This document shows, one piece after another, positions 41,577 to 51,736 of a stretch of DNA of 64,000 nucleotides (the stretch's first letter is position 1; every line of letters starts with the position of its first letter). The DNA is taken from the NCBI RefSeq assembly GCF_014196965.1, contig NZ_JACIEQ010000003.1, positions 62,001 through 126,000 of the forward strand, in the 5' to 3' direction. Source of the stretch: Actibacterium naphthalenivorans. Its GTDB lineage: Bacteria > Pseudomonadota > Alphaproteobacteria > Rhodobacterales > Rhodobacteraceae. The position numbers were made by a program, and so were the translations under genes. Below the pieces are notes generated by a model. That model had not been told where the DNA came from. It was given only the letters and a program-made list of their open reading frames with translations, and searched no databases.

Positions 41577-42390
41577 GATGGCCGGTGCAACTGATAATCG
41601 GCGCCATCCTGTCGGGGCTGTTCGTGCTGGCGGCAGCGGCCTCGTTCCTGTGGGTGCCGCATGAGGTGAGCACGCTGAGCATCGCCGACAGGCTGAAGCC
41701 GCCCTCGGCCCGCTACCTGCTGGGCACGGATCACTTCGGCCGCGACATCCTGTCGATGCTGATGGTCGGCGCGCGCACCTCGATCGCGGTGGCGCTGGTG
41801 GCGGTGGGCATCGGCGTGGCGGCGGGGGTGCCGCTGGGCCTTGCCGCCGCCGCGCGCCGGGGCAGCCTGCTGGACGAGATCATCATGCGCGGCAATGACC
41901 TGATCTTCGCCTTCCCTTCGCTTGTCATCGCCATCCTGATCACCGCCGTCTTCGGGCCTTCGGCGCTGAACGCGATTCTGGCGATCGGCATATTCAACAT
42001 CCCGGTCTTCGCCCGCGTCACCCGCGGCGGCGCGCTGTCGATCTGGACGCTCGACTATATCCTCGCCGCGCGCGTTGCGGGCAAGAACGCGCTGCGCATC
42101 AGTGCCGAGCATATCCTGCCCAACATCCTGAACCTGCTGATCGTGCAGGGCACCATCCAGTTTTCGCTCGGCATTCTGGCCGAGGCGGGCCTGTCATACG
42201 TCGGGCTTGGCGCGCAGCCGCCGACGCCGAGCTGGGGCCGGATGCTGGCCGATGCGCAGACGATGATCTACACCGCGCCGCGCCTTGCGATCCTGCCGGG
42301 GCTGGCGATCGTCGGCATGGTTCTGGGGCTGAACCTGATGGGCGACGGGCTGCGCGACGCGCTGGACCCCCGCCTGCGGAGGGCGCGCGA

Positions 42391-42394
<4 letters not shown>
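41573..42394 (+). CDS. ABC transporter permease (DppC/OppC-like)
   Basis: The 273-residue protein pairs with the upstream permease. It has LGTDHFGRDILSMLMVGARTS, the conserved start of DppC-type domains, and the EAA loop ILAARVAGKNALRISAEHILPNIL. Five to six membrane helices are predicted. It starts at ATG 41573 overlapping the upstream stop (ATGA), and its own stop overlaps the ATPase start the same way. Tight coupling of the three genes is evident. Confidence 0.93.
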
Positions 42395-43992
<1,598 letters not shown>

Positions 43993-44020
43993 TCCCCGGC
44001 GGGCCGTTTGCGGTGGGCGC

Positions 44021-44074
44021 CGGGGGCTTCGCGCCCCCGGACCCCGCGGGATATTTGGACGAAAAAGAAGGAGC
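44021..44074 (+). repeat. Intergenic element: hairpin plus GATATTT motif upstream of the P1 peptidase
   Basis: A GGGGGC/GCCCCC hairpin (44021-44040) is followed by CCCCGCGGGATATTTGGACG and AAAAAGAAGGAG, which ends one base before the ATG at 44075 and supplies its ribosome-binding site. The GGGATATTT core matches the other copies of this repeat family in the window. Confidence 0.6.
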
Positions 44075-45070
44075 ATGCGCGAGATGCAACAGGGGCCACG
44101 CAACCTGATCACCGATGTGCCCGGGCTGCGCGTCGGCAATGCCGAAGACCTGGAGATCAAGACCGGTGTCACCGTTCTGATCGGCGACAGGCCGTTCACG
44201 GCGGCGGTGCATATCATGGGCGGCGCGCCCGGCACACGCGAGACCGATCTGTTGCAGCCCGACCGGCTGGTGCAGGAGGTCGATGCGCTGGTGCTTTCGG
44301 GGGGCTCTGCCTTCGGGCTGGACGCGGGATCGGGGGTGGCCGATGCGCTGCGCGAGCAGGGGCGCGGATTTTTGGTGGGCGATCAGCCGGTGCCGATCGT
44401 GCCCGGCGCGATCCTGTTCGATCTGATGAACGGCGGCGCGAAGGACTGGGTGGAGAACCCCTACAGGGCGCTGGGGCGCGCGGCGCTGGATCAGGCCAGC
44501 GAGACATTCGCGCTTGGCACCAAGGGGGCGGGCACCGGTGCGACCACCGCCAATCTGAAGGGCGGCCTTGGTTCGGCCTCCGTGGTGCTGGCCTGTGGTG
44601 TGACTGTCGGCGCGCTGGTTGCGGTCAACCCGGTGGGGGCGGTCACGATGGGCGACGGGCCGGAATTCTGGGCAGCGCCGTTCGAGATGGGGGCGGAGTT
44701 CGGCGGCCGGGGATATGGCCGCCACGACCCTGGCCGGACACCACGGTACAAGGGGGATCAGGGCGGGAACACGACGATCGCCATCGTGGCGACCGATGCG
44801 GCCCTGACCCAAGCCCAGGCCGCGCGGGTGGCGATTGCCGCGCATGACGGGATGGCCCGGGCCATCCTGCCCAGCCACACACAGTTCGACGGCGATCTGG
44901 TGTTCGCCGCCGCCACCGGGGCCATGCCCCTGCCCGATCCGGCGCGCGATGCGCTGCAGCTTGGCCATGCAGCCGCCACCTGCCTTGCCCGGGCCATCGC
45001 GCGCGGCGTCTATCATGCGACCCCGGCGCCGGGCGACAGCCTGCCGACCTGGCAGGACAGGTTCGGGTGA
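44075..45070 (+). CDS. P1 (S58/DmpA) family peptidase
   Basis: The 331-residue protein has the S58 signature ITDVPGLRVGNAED at the start, LSGGSAFGLDAGSGVADALRE, and KGGLGSASVV, where Ser167 is the likely N-terminal nucleophile exposed by self-cleavage. Relatives include DmpA aminopeptidase and NylC-type oligomer hydrolases. Cytoplasmic action on small peptides or amides fits its place right after a peptide ABC transporter. AAGGAG precedes the start. Confidence 0.88.
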   Translation: MREMQQGPRNLITDVPGLRVGNAEDLEIKTGVTVLIGDRPFTAAVHIMGGAPGTRETDLLQPDRLVQEVDALVLSGGSAFGLDAGSGVADALREQGRGFLVGDQPVPIVPGAILFDLMNGGAKDWVENPYRALGRAALDQASETFALGTKGAGTGATTANLKGGLGSASVVLACGVTVGALVAVNPVGAVTMGDGPEFWAAPFEMGAEFGGRGYGRHDPGRTPRYKGDQGGNTTIAIVATDAALTQAQAARVAIAAHDGMARAILPSHTQFDGDLVFAAATGAMPLPDPARDALQLGHAAATCLARAIARGVYHATPAPGDSLPTWQDRFG

Positions 45071-45135
45071 TGCGGCGGCTGGACAAGGCCCGCGGCGCGT
45101 GATTTGCCATGGGTAACCCAAGGGGAGGATGACCG

Positions 45136-46608
45136 ATGCCCGCAACCGAACTTCGCAGCCTTTTGCGCGATCCCGGCCTTCTGGAGACGAGGGCCTATCT
45201 GGCCGGGGAATGGGCCGATGCCGACAATGGCGCCACGTTCGAGGTGACCAACCCGGCGCGCGGCGATGTGATCTGCACCGTGCCCGATCTGGGCCGGGCC
45301 GAGACCGCCCGCGCGATCGGCGCCGCGCAGGTGGCGCAAAAGGACTGGGCCGCCCGCACCGCCAGGGAGCGCGCCACAATCCTGCGGCGCTGGTATGATC
45401 TGATGATGGCGCATCAGGATGATCTGGCCACGATCCTGACCGCCGAGATGGGCAAGCCGCTGGCCGAGGCGAAGGGCGAGATCGCCTATGGCGCTGCGTT
45501 CATCGAATGGTTCGCCGAAGAGGGCAAGCGCATCTATGGCGAGACCATCCCCGGCCATCAGCCCGACAAGCGGCTGATGGTGATCCGTCAGCCGGTGGGC
45601 GTGGTCGGCGCGATCACGCCATGGAACTTTCCCAACGCGATGATCACCCGCAAGGCGGGCCCGGCGCTGGCCGCCGGCTGTGCCTTCATCTCCAAGCCCG
45701 CCGCCGAAACGCCACTGTCGGCGCTGGCGCTGGCGGTGCTGGCCGACCGGGCCGGGCTGCCGAAGGGGCTGTTTTCGGTCATTCCGGGAACGGATGCCGC
45801 CGGGATCGGGCAGGAGTTCTGCGAGAACCCGCTGGTGCGCAAGATCACCTTCACCGGTTCCACCAATGTCGGGCGCATCCTGTTGCGGCAGGCGGCGGAT
45901 CAGGTCAAGAAATGTTCGATGGAGCTGGGCGGCAACGCGCCCTTCATCGTGTTCGACGACGCCGATCTGGACGAGGCCGTGATCGGTGCCATCGCCTGCA
46001 AGTTCCGCAACAACGGCCAGACCTGCGTCTGCGCCAACCGCATCTATGTGCAGGCTGGCGTCTACGATGCCTTCGCCGCGAAACTGGCAGAGGCGGTGGC
46101 CGCGCTGAAGGTGGGCGACGGGTTGCAGGAGGGCACTGATCTGGGCCCGCTGATCACTGACAAGGCGGTGCAGAAGGTCGAGGAACATCTGGCCGACGCC
46201 ACCGCCAGGGGCGCGACGATCCTGCGGGGCGGCCGGCGGCATGGCAACGGCGGCACCTTCTTCGAACCCACCGTGGTGACGGGCGCCACGCAGGCAATGC
46301 AATTCGCCACCGAAGAAACCTTCGGCCCGCTGGCCCCCCTGTTCAAGTTCGATACTGTCGAGGATGTGATCGCGATGGCGAATGACACGATCTTCGGTCT
46401 CGCATCTTACTTCTATGCGCGGGATCTGAGCCGGGTCTACAAGGTGGCCGAGGCGCTGGAGTACGGAATCGTCGGTGTGAATACCGGCATCATCTCGACC
46501 GAGGTGGCGCCATTCGGCGGCGTGAAACAGTCCGGTCTGGGCCGCGAAGGCTCGCGCCACGGGATCGAGGACTACCTGGAGATGAAATACATCTGCATGT
46601 CGGTCTGA
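45136..46608 (+). CDS. gabD: NAD(P)-dependent succinate-semialdehyde dehydrogenase
   Basis: The 490-residue aldehyde dehydrogenase has PWNFPNAMITRK, FTGSTNVGR, the base Glu in MELGGNAPFIVF (about 262) and the catalytic Cys in NNGQTCVCANR (about 296), with a second Cys two residues on, as in GabD enzymes. It oxidises succinate semialdehyde to succinate, feeding 4-aminobutyrate-type compounds into the TCA cycle. The GGGGAGG ribosome-binding site is good. It follows the peptidase gene, so the cluster may degrade imported amino amides. The exact aldehyde is inferred from the family. Confidence 0.88.
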   Translation: MPATELRSLLRDPGLLETRAYLAGEWADADNGATFEVTNPARGDVICTVPDLGRAETARAIGAAQVAQKDWAARTARERATILRRWYDLMMAHQDDLATILTAEMGKPLAEAKGEIAYGAAFIEWFAEEGKRIYGETIPGHQPDKRLMVIRQPVGVVGAITPWNFPNAMITRKAGPALAAGCAFISKPAAETPLSALALAVLADRAGLPKGLFSVIPGTDAAGIGQEFCENPLVRKITFTGSTNVGRILLRQAADQVKKCSMELGGNAPFIVFDDADLDEAVIGAIACKFRNNGQTCVCANRIYVQAGVYDAFAAKLAEAVAALKVGDGLQEGTDLGPLITDKAVQKVEEHLADATARGATILRGGRRHGNGGTFFEPTVVTGATQAMQFATEETFGPLAPLFKFDTVEDVIAMANDTIFGLASYFYARDLSRVYKVAEALEYGIVGVNTGIISTEVAPFGGVKQSGLGREGSRHGIEDYLEMKYICMSV

Positions 46609-46709
46609 GACGTCTCTATTTTACAGAACTGACATTCAAACGTTACCGGGCGGTCATGGAAAATCGCCAATCCGATCAGGCAAAATACTGCATTTGGGGG
46701 ACATATTCC

Positions 46710-48872
46710 ATGACCGCACGCCTTCTGGGCCTCACCTCGGTACTGGCGCTTAGTGCTGGCGCCGCCACCGCCGAAATGAATTTCAACCGCATCGCCTCTT
46801 TTCCGACCATCGCCAACATGGCGGCGGGCGAGGACACGGGCCGCGAAACCTCGGCCGAGATCATCGCCGCCACCGATGACGGCATGATGCTGGCCTATAC
46901 CGACAGCCCGCTGGGCGTGCTGGGCCTGGTCGATATCACCGATCCCAAGGCACCAAAGCCGCTGGGCAATATCGACACGGGCGGCGAGCCGACCTCTGTG
47001 GCGATCATCGGCAAGGTGGCCTTTGTCGGCGTGAACACCTCGGAAAGCTATGTGGCCCCGTCGGGCATTCTGAAAGCCATCGACCTGACCACCAAGGCCG
47101 AACTGGGCGCCTGCGATCTGGGCGGCCAGCCGGATTCGGTGGCCAAGGCCAAGGACGGCAGCTTTATCACCGTGGCGATCGAGAACGAGCGCGATGAGGA
47201 CCTCAACGATGGCGTCATCCCGCAGATGCCCGCCGGGGCGCTGGTGATGGTCGGCGTCAAGGATGGCGCGCTGGATTGCGGCACCCTGAAGACTGTCGAC
47301 ATGACCGGTCTGGCAGAGATTGCCCCTTCGGACCCCGAGCCCGAATTCGTCGACGTCAACAGCCTGGGCGAAACCGTCGTCACGATGCAGGAGAACAACC
47401 ACCTGGCGGTGGTGGCGAAAGACGGCACCGTCATCGCGCATTTCCCGGCCGGCACGGTTGATCTGGAAGGCGTCGACGCCACCGACGAGCGCGGCGCGCT
47501 GCTCTTCACCGAAAGCCAGCCGGGCCGCAAACGCGAACCCGATGCGGTGAAATGGATCGACGACACCCATTTCGCCATCGCCAATGAAGGTGACTACGAA
47601 GGCGGCTCGCGCGGCTGGACGATCTTCGCCAAGGACGGCACCGTGGTTTACGAATCCGGCACCTCTTTCGAGCAGGCGGTGATCCAGATCGGCCACTACC
47701 CCGACAAGCGGTCGGACGCCAAAGGCATCGAGCCCGAGTCGATCGAGGTGGGCACATTCGGCGGCACGCCGCTGGTCTTTGTGGGCGCCGAGCGCGCCTC
47801 GGTCGTCGGCGTCTATGACGTGACCGATCCCGCCGCCCCGGTGCTGAAGCAGATCCTGCCCTCGGGCATCGCGCCCGAAGGCTATGTGGCGATCCCGTCG
47901 CGCAACCTGATGGTGTCCGCCAACGAGGCCGACCTGATCGAGGATGGCGGCGTGCGCAGCCATGTCATGCTTTACGAATATCAGGATGCACCGGCGGCCT
48001 ATCCGCAGCTGACATCGGCCGGCGCCGACAGGCTGATCGGCTGGGGCGCGATTTCCGGCATGGTCGCCGATGGCGAAAGCACCGTCTGGGCGGTGAACGA
48101 CAGCTTCTATGGCTATCAGCCCACGATATTCAAGATCGACGTCGGCGCCACTCCGGCCCGCATCACCGACGCCATCTATGTCACCCGCGCCGGCATGCCC
48201 GCGCAGAAGCTGGACATGGAAGGCATCACACTGGACGGCAACGGCGGCTTCTGGGTCGCCTCCGAAGGGCGGACCGACCGGGTTGTGCCGCACGCGCTTT
48301 ACAACGTGAACGCCAAGGGCGAAATCAAGAAAGAGATCGGCCTGCCGGCCGAATTGATGGCGGTCGAGAAACGCTTCGGCTTTGAGGGCGTCACCATGGT
48401 TGGCGACACACTCTGGATGGCGGTTCAGCGCGAGTGGAACGATGATCCGGCGAACCACGTGAAACTGGTCGCCTATAACACCGGCACCCAGGAATGGGGC
48501 GCGGTTCTTTACCCCAAGGCCGAGCCCGCCAAAGGCTGGACGGGCCTTTCGGAAATCGTGGCGCATGGCGACTGGTTCTATGTCATCGAGCGTGACAACC
48601 AGATCGGCGCGGCCGCGGTGACCAAGAAGATCTACCGCATCCCCGCCGCCGAGATGGTACCGGCGCCGCTGGGCGGCGATCTGCCGGTGGTCAACAAGGA
48701 AGAGGTGCGCGACCTGATCCCCGATCTGCAATCCTTCGGCGGCTATGTGGTGGACAAGATCGAAGGTCTGGCGATCATGCCGGATGGCGAGATCTTCGTT
48801 TCCACCGACAATGACGGTGTCGACGACAGCTCGGGCGAGACCTTCTTCTGGTCGATCGGCAAGGCCGAATAA
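46710..48872 (+). CDS. Exported phytase-like esterase-domain protein
   Basis: The 720-residue protein starts with a signal peptide (LLGLTSVLALSAGAATA). The first half is a beta-propeller-like region with LGVLGLVDITDPKAPKPLG and GVYDVTDPAAPVLK repeats. The second half has the esterase-like activity of phytase signature (LDMEGITLDGNGGFWVASEG, DKIEGLAIMPDGEIFVSTDN). It would act in the periplasm on phosphate esters or be a binding protein. The ATG at 46710 follows GGGGGA and gives a clean signal peptide. It ends before a shared hairpin. Confidence 0.8.
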   Translation: MTARLLGLTSVLALSAGAATAEMNFNRIASFPTIANMAAGEDTGRETSAEIIAATDDGMMLAYTDSPLGVLGLVDITDPKAPKPLGNIDTGGEPTSVAIIGKVAFVGVNTSESYVAPSGILKAIDLTTKAELGACDLGGQPDSVAKAKDGSFITVAIENERDEDLNDGVIPQMPAGALVMVGVKDGALDCGTLKTVDMTGLAEIAPSDPEPEFVDVNSLGETVVTMQENNHLAVVAKDGTVIAHFPAGTVDLEGVDATDERGALLFTESQPGRKREPDAVKWIDDTHFAIANEGDYEGGSRGWTIFAKDGTVVYESGTSFEQAVIQIGHYPDKRSDAKGIEPESIEVGTFGGTPLVFVGAERASVVGVYDVTDPAAPVLKQILPSGIAPEGYVAIPSRNLMVSANEADLIEDGGVRSHVMLYEYQDAPAAYPQLTSAGADRLIGWGAISGMVADGESTVWAVNDSFYGYQPTIFKIDVGATPARITDAIYVTRAGMPAQKLDMEGITLDGNGGFWVASEGRTDRVVPHALYNVNAKGEIKKEIGLPAELMAVEKRFGFEGVTMVGDTLWMAVQREWNDDPANHVKLVAYNTGTQEWGAVLYPKAEPAKGWTGLSEIVAHGDWFYVIERDNQIGAAAVTKKIYRIPAAEMVPAPLGGDLPVVNKEEVRDLIPDLQSFGGYVVDKIEGLAIMPDGEIFVSTDNDGVDDSSGETFFWSIGKAE

Positions 48873-48895
48873 AACCGGCCCCAGCCAATGGAAAA

Positions 48896-48921
48896 GGCGC
48901 GCGGCCCGATGGCCGCGCGCC
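48896..48921 (-). terminator. Terminator for hsp20
   Basis: An 11-base perfect GC stem (GGCGCGCGGCC/GGCCGCGCGCC, loop CGAT) is followed on the minus strand by TTTT. It lies 32 bases after the hsp20 stop and 24 bases after the stop of the convergent gene. Confidence 0.8.
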
Positions 48922-48953
48922 CTGCGTTTCAGTTCAGCTTCTGGCGAAAAGGA

Positions 48954-49415
48954 TCAGGCCTGCGCCTCGACCGCCTGCGCCTCGATCGCACCGCCACTGG
49001 CAATCTCGATCCGGCGCGGCTTTAGCGCTTCGGGTACTTCCCGCACAAGGTCGATATGCAGCATGCCGTCGGCATGGGTGGCGCCGCTGACCTTCACATG
49101 GTCGGCAAGCTGAAAGCGGCGTTCGAACGCACGCGTCGCGATGCCGCGATGCAGATAGGTCCGTTCACCTTCCTCGGGCGCCTTGCGCGCGGCAATGATC
49201 AGCGCGTTGTCTTTCACGTCAACCGACAGTTCGTCGGCCGTGAATCCGGCGACGGCCAGGGTAATCCGATAGCCGTTGTCCGAGGTTTTTTCGATGTTGT
49301 AAGGTGGATAGGTCGACTGGGCGACATCATTGGTCAGAACCCGGTCCATCATGTCGGCCACGCGGTCGAAACCGACGGTGGCACGGTAAAGCGGCGAAAG
49401 GTCAAAGCTTCGCAT
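48954..49415 (-). CDS. Small heat-shock protein, Hsp20 family
   Basis: The 153-residue protein has the IbpA-type N-terminus (MRSFDLSPLYRATVGFDRVADMMD) and PPYNIEKTSDNGYRITLAVAG. An alpha-crystallin core follows, with LSVDVKDNALII, YLHRGIATRAFERRFQLADHV and ADGMLHIDLVREVPE. Such proteins form oligomers that hold unfolded proteins for DnaK and ClpB. GGAGG lies eight bases before the ATG but is buried in a ROSE-type hairpin, so translation should rise with temperature. An RpoH-like promoter lies upstream. The last residues form a short repeat (EAQAVEAQA). Confidence 0.93.
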   Translation of the reverse strand: MRSFDLSPLYRATVGFDRVADMMDRVLTNDVAQSTYPPYNIEKTSDNGYRITLAVAGFTADELSVDVKDNALIIAARKAPEEGERTYLHRGIATRAFERRFQLADHVKVSGATHADGMLHIDLVREVPEALKPRRIEIASGGAIEAQAVEAQA

Positions 49416-49502
49416 ATCATCATCCTCCGTTGAGCGATGCAGTTATCCAGCCCTCCCCTCGGGGACGGGCAATCGTCGAAAACAGGCCCGTATGGCACCT
49501 GC
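49416..49502 (-). promoter_or_regulatory. ROSE-type RNA thermometer in the hsp20 leader
   Basis: On the minus strand CAUCGCUC (49439-49432) pairs with GGAGGAUG (49428-49421) through seven base pairs, with one G left over opposite the two Gs of AGGA. The anti-SD core UCGCU fits the ROSE consensus U[U/C]GCU, and the loop is AACG. Upstream are two more stems, ACGGGC/GCCCGU and a CCCC/GGGG hairpin. This three-hairpin leader of about 87 bases, with the Shine-Dalgarno site in the last hairpin, is the ROSE architecture known from alphaproteobacterial small heat-shock genes. Confidence 0.8.
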
Positions 49503-49508
49503 ACGGCT

Positions 49509-49540
49509 TAAATGTGGGAAGGTCATTTTCCGGTTTCAAG
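49509..49540 (-). promoter_or_regulatory. RpoH (sigma-32)-like promoter of hsp20
   Basis: The minus strand has CTTGAA (49540-49535), then 16 bases, then CCCACATTTA (49518-49509). This is close to the heat-shock consensus CTTGAA with CCCCATNTA. Transcription from it would begin near 49502 and produce the ROSE leader. Confidence 0.65.
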
Positions 49541-49569
49541 CCCGGCGCGCGAGGCGCCGTTCGGCCCCT

Positions 49570-50388
49570 TCAGGGCCGGACGAATTTCGCACCGCCCGCG
49601 CTGCGCACCCCGTCTTGCGAAAAGCGCCGCGCCAGCGGCAGGCTGTCGGCGGTCTGCCCCTCGCCCGCGGCCAGACGGCTGCGCATCAGATCGAGCGACC
49701 CCGCCAGAGACGCCACCAGAGCCACCGGCCTGTCTCCGACCTCCGCCTTTGACGACACCACGGAAACAATCCTGGGTACGCCATCTTCGAAGGTAAAGAC
49801 CGGCGCCCCGGAAGAGCCGAAATTCACGCTGCAAGACAGCATCAAGACACCGGCCCGCCCCGCCAGAACGTGGCACACCTCCTGCAGTGAAGGCGCTTCG
49901 GCCCGGTCTTCGGCATAGGAAACCACGCCCACCTCATCACCCTTGCGCGGGCGCCGGGCCGTATCGAAGGGCGTTACCCCCGTCAGCCGGATCGGCCGCT
50001 CCAGCTCCACGAGCGCCAGATCATAGGCAACCCGGTCAACGCGGTCTGCCGTGGCGAAACTATAGCGCGGATGCTCCACCACCCGCCGCACCCGGCGATA
50101 GGCCTCTGCCCGGCCGTTGCGCCAGCCCGCCAGAAACTCCAGATCCTCGAGGCTCACCTGCCGGCCGGTGGATTTGTCGTAAAGACAATGCGCCGCCGTC
50201 AACACCAGATCGGGCGCGACAAGGGCACCGGTGCAAAACCCGCGGGTGCCGATGTTCAGCCGCCCGACCGCTTCCCAGCCCTTGCCGTCATTCGCCGTCT
50301 GCAACGATCGCAGGGTGCTTTCCTGCGCCTGAAGCGCCGAGCCGCAAAGGGCCAGAACCAAAAGCATGAGTGTCAGGTAACCGCGCAT
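49570..50388 (-). CDS. Secreted trypsin-like serine protease
   Basis: The 272-residue protein has a signal peptide (LTLMLLVLALCGSALQA) and the chymotrypsin-fold triad: His in LTAAHCLYD, Asp in AYDLALVELE and Ser in FGSSGAPVF. Cysteines around the His and Ser could form disulfides. The nearest relatives are likely V8/trypsin-like bacterial endopeptidases that act in the periplasm or outside the cell. The sequence around the catalytic Ser (GSSGAP) replaces the animal GDSGGP and is usual in bacterial forms. Confidence 0.85.
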   Translation of the reverse strand: MRGYLTLMLLVLALCGSALQAQESTLRSLQTANDGKGWEAVGRLNIGTRGFCTGALVAPDLVLTAAHCLYDKSTGRQVSLEDLEFLAGWRNGRAEAYRRVRRVVEHPRYSFATADRVDRVAYDLALVELERPIRLTGVTPFDTARRPRKGDEVGVVSYAEDRAEAPSLQEVCHVLAGRAGVLMLSCSVNFGSSGAPVFTFEDGVPRIVSVVSSKAEVGDRPVALVASLAGSLDLMRSRLAAGEGQTADSLPLARRFSQDGVRSAGGAKFVRP

Positions 50389-50436
50389 GTCATCTCCCTG
50401 CCCGCGGCACCGGCCTAGCAGCGGGATTGGGCAGGA

Positions 50437-51732
50437 TTAAGGCTGGTTTTCGGTCAAAGCGCGCGGTTTTTGCCCGCCCGTCGCCCAATCCACAAGCTCG
50501 ACCGTATGCACGACCGGCACCGCGGTGCCCGACCCGATCTGCATCATGCAGCCGATATTGCCCGCGGCAATCAGATCGGGCTGCCGGGCCTCCAGCGTTT
50601 TCACCTTGCGCGCCTTCAGCTGCCCCGAAATCTCCGGCTGCAGCAGGTTGTAGGTTCCGGCCGAGCCGCAGCACAGATGAGGATCGGCAGGTTCCACCAC
50701 CCGAAACCCCACCCGTTTCAGCAGCTCCTTCGGCGCCGATCTGATCTGCTGCCCGTGCTGCAGCGAACAGGCCGCGTGATAGGCCACGGTCAGCCCCCTG
50801 TCGGCCCCCTCGGGCACATCGAGCTTCATCAGAAGCTCCGTGATATCCAGCGCCATCTCCGCCACGGCCTGCGCCTCTGCCTGAAGCGGGTCGGCTTCGA
50901 ACAGATGCCCGTAATCCTTGACGGTGGTGCCGCAGCCGCTGGTGTTGATCACGACCGCATCCAGCCCTTCGCCCGCCATCTCGGCAGCCCAGGCGCGAAT
51001 GTTTCTCGCCGCCGTGGCGCGCGCCTCGTCAGACTTGCCCATATGATGGGTCAGCGCGCCGCAACAGCCGATGCCGCGCGCGATCACCACCTCGCAGCCC
51101 AGCCGCCGCAGCAGCCGAATGGTGGCATCGTTGATATCCGTGTTCAGCGCCCGCTGCGCGCATCCGGTCATCAGCGCCACGCGCATCCGGCGCGCGCCGA
51201 TGGCCGCAAACACCTGCGGGGCGTCATTGCGGCTGACCGGCGGGATGCGCCTGGGCGCCATCGCCAACATCGCCTTCAACCGCGCATCGGGCATCAGAAA
51301 GGCGAATGGCCGCCCGATCCTCGCGCCCAGAAGCGCCAGCCGGAACCGCGACGGATAGGGCAGGATCCGCGCCAGCAGCCAGCGCAGCGCCCGATCGGAA
51401 AACGGCCGGCGATAGGTCTTCTCGATATGCGCGCGCGCGTGATCGACCAGATGCATGTAATGCACCCCCGACGGGCAGGTCGTCATGCAGGCCAGGCAAC
51501 TCAGGCACCGGTCGACATGCCGCACGGTCTTTTCATCCGCCGGCCGTCCGCTTTCCAGCATGTCCTTGATCAGATAGATCCGGCCGCGCGGGCTGTCCAG
51601 CTCGTCGCCCAGCAGCTGATAGGTGGGGCAGGTGGCGGTGCAGAACCCGCAATGCACGCAGGCGCGCAAAATCTTGTTCGACCGTGCGATCGCCGGGTCT
51701 TTCAACTGCTCGGGGGTGAATGTCGTCTGCAT
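50437..51732 (-). CDS. glcF: Glycolate oxidase iron-sulfur subunit
   Basis: The 431-residue protein has two 4Fe-4S clusters near the N-terminus (CVHCGFCTATCPT and CLSCLACMTTCPSG) and two CCG domains (GIGCCGALTHH, and HAACSLQHGQQ with CCGSAGTYNL), as in GlcF. It passes electrons from the flavin subunits to the membrane quinone pool while glycolate is oxidised to glyoxylate. It is last in the glcD-glcE-glcF order and lies four bases after glcE. Confidence 0.94.
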   Translation of the reverse strand: MQTTFTPEQLKDPAIARSNKILRACVHCGFCTATCPTYQLLGDELDSPRGRIYLIKDMLESGRPADEKTVRHVDRCLSCLACMTTCPSGVHYMHLVDHARAHIEKTYRRPFSDRALRWLLARILPYPSRFRLALLGARIGRPFAFLMPDARLKAMLAMAPRRIPPVSRNDAPQVFAAIGARRMRVALMTGCAQRALNTDINDATIRLLRRLGCEVVIARGIGCCGALTHHMGKSDEARATAARNIRAWAAEMAGEGLDAVVINTSGCGTTVKDYGHLFEADPLQAEAQAVAEMALDITELLMKLDVPEGADRGLTVAYHAACSLQHGQQIRSAPKELLKRVGFRVVEPADPHLCCGSAGTYNLLQPEISGQLKARKVKTLEARQPDLIAAGNIGCMMQIGSGTAVPVVHTVELVDWATGGQKPRALTENQP

Positions 51733-51736
51733 CGGC

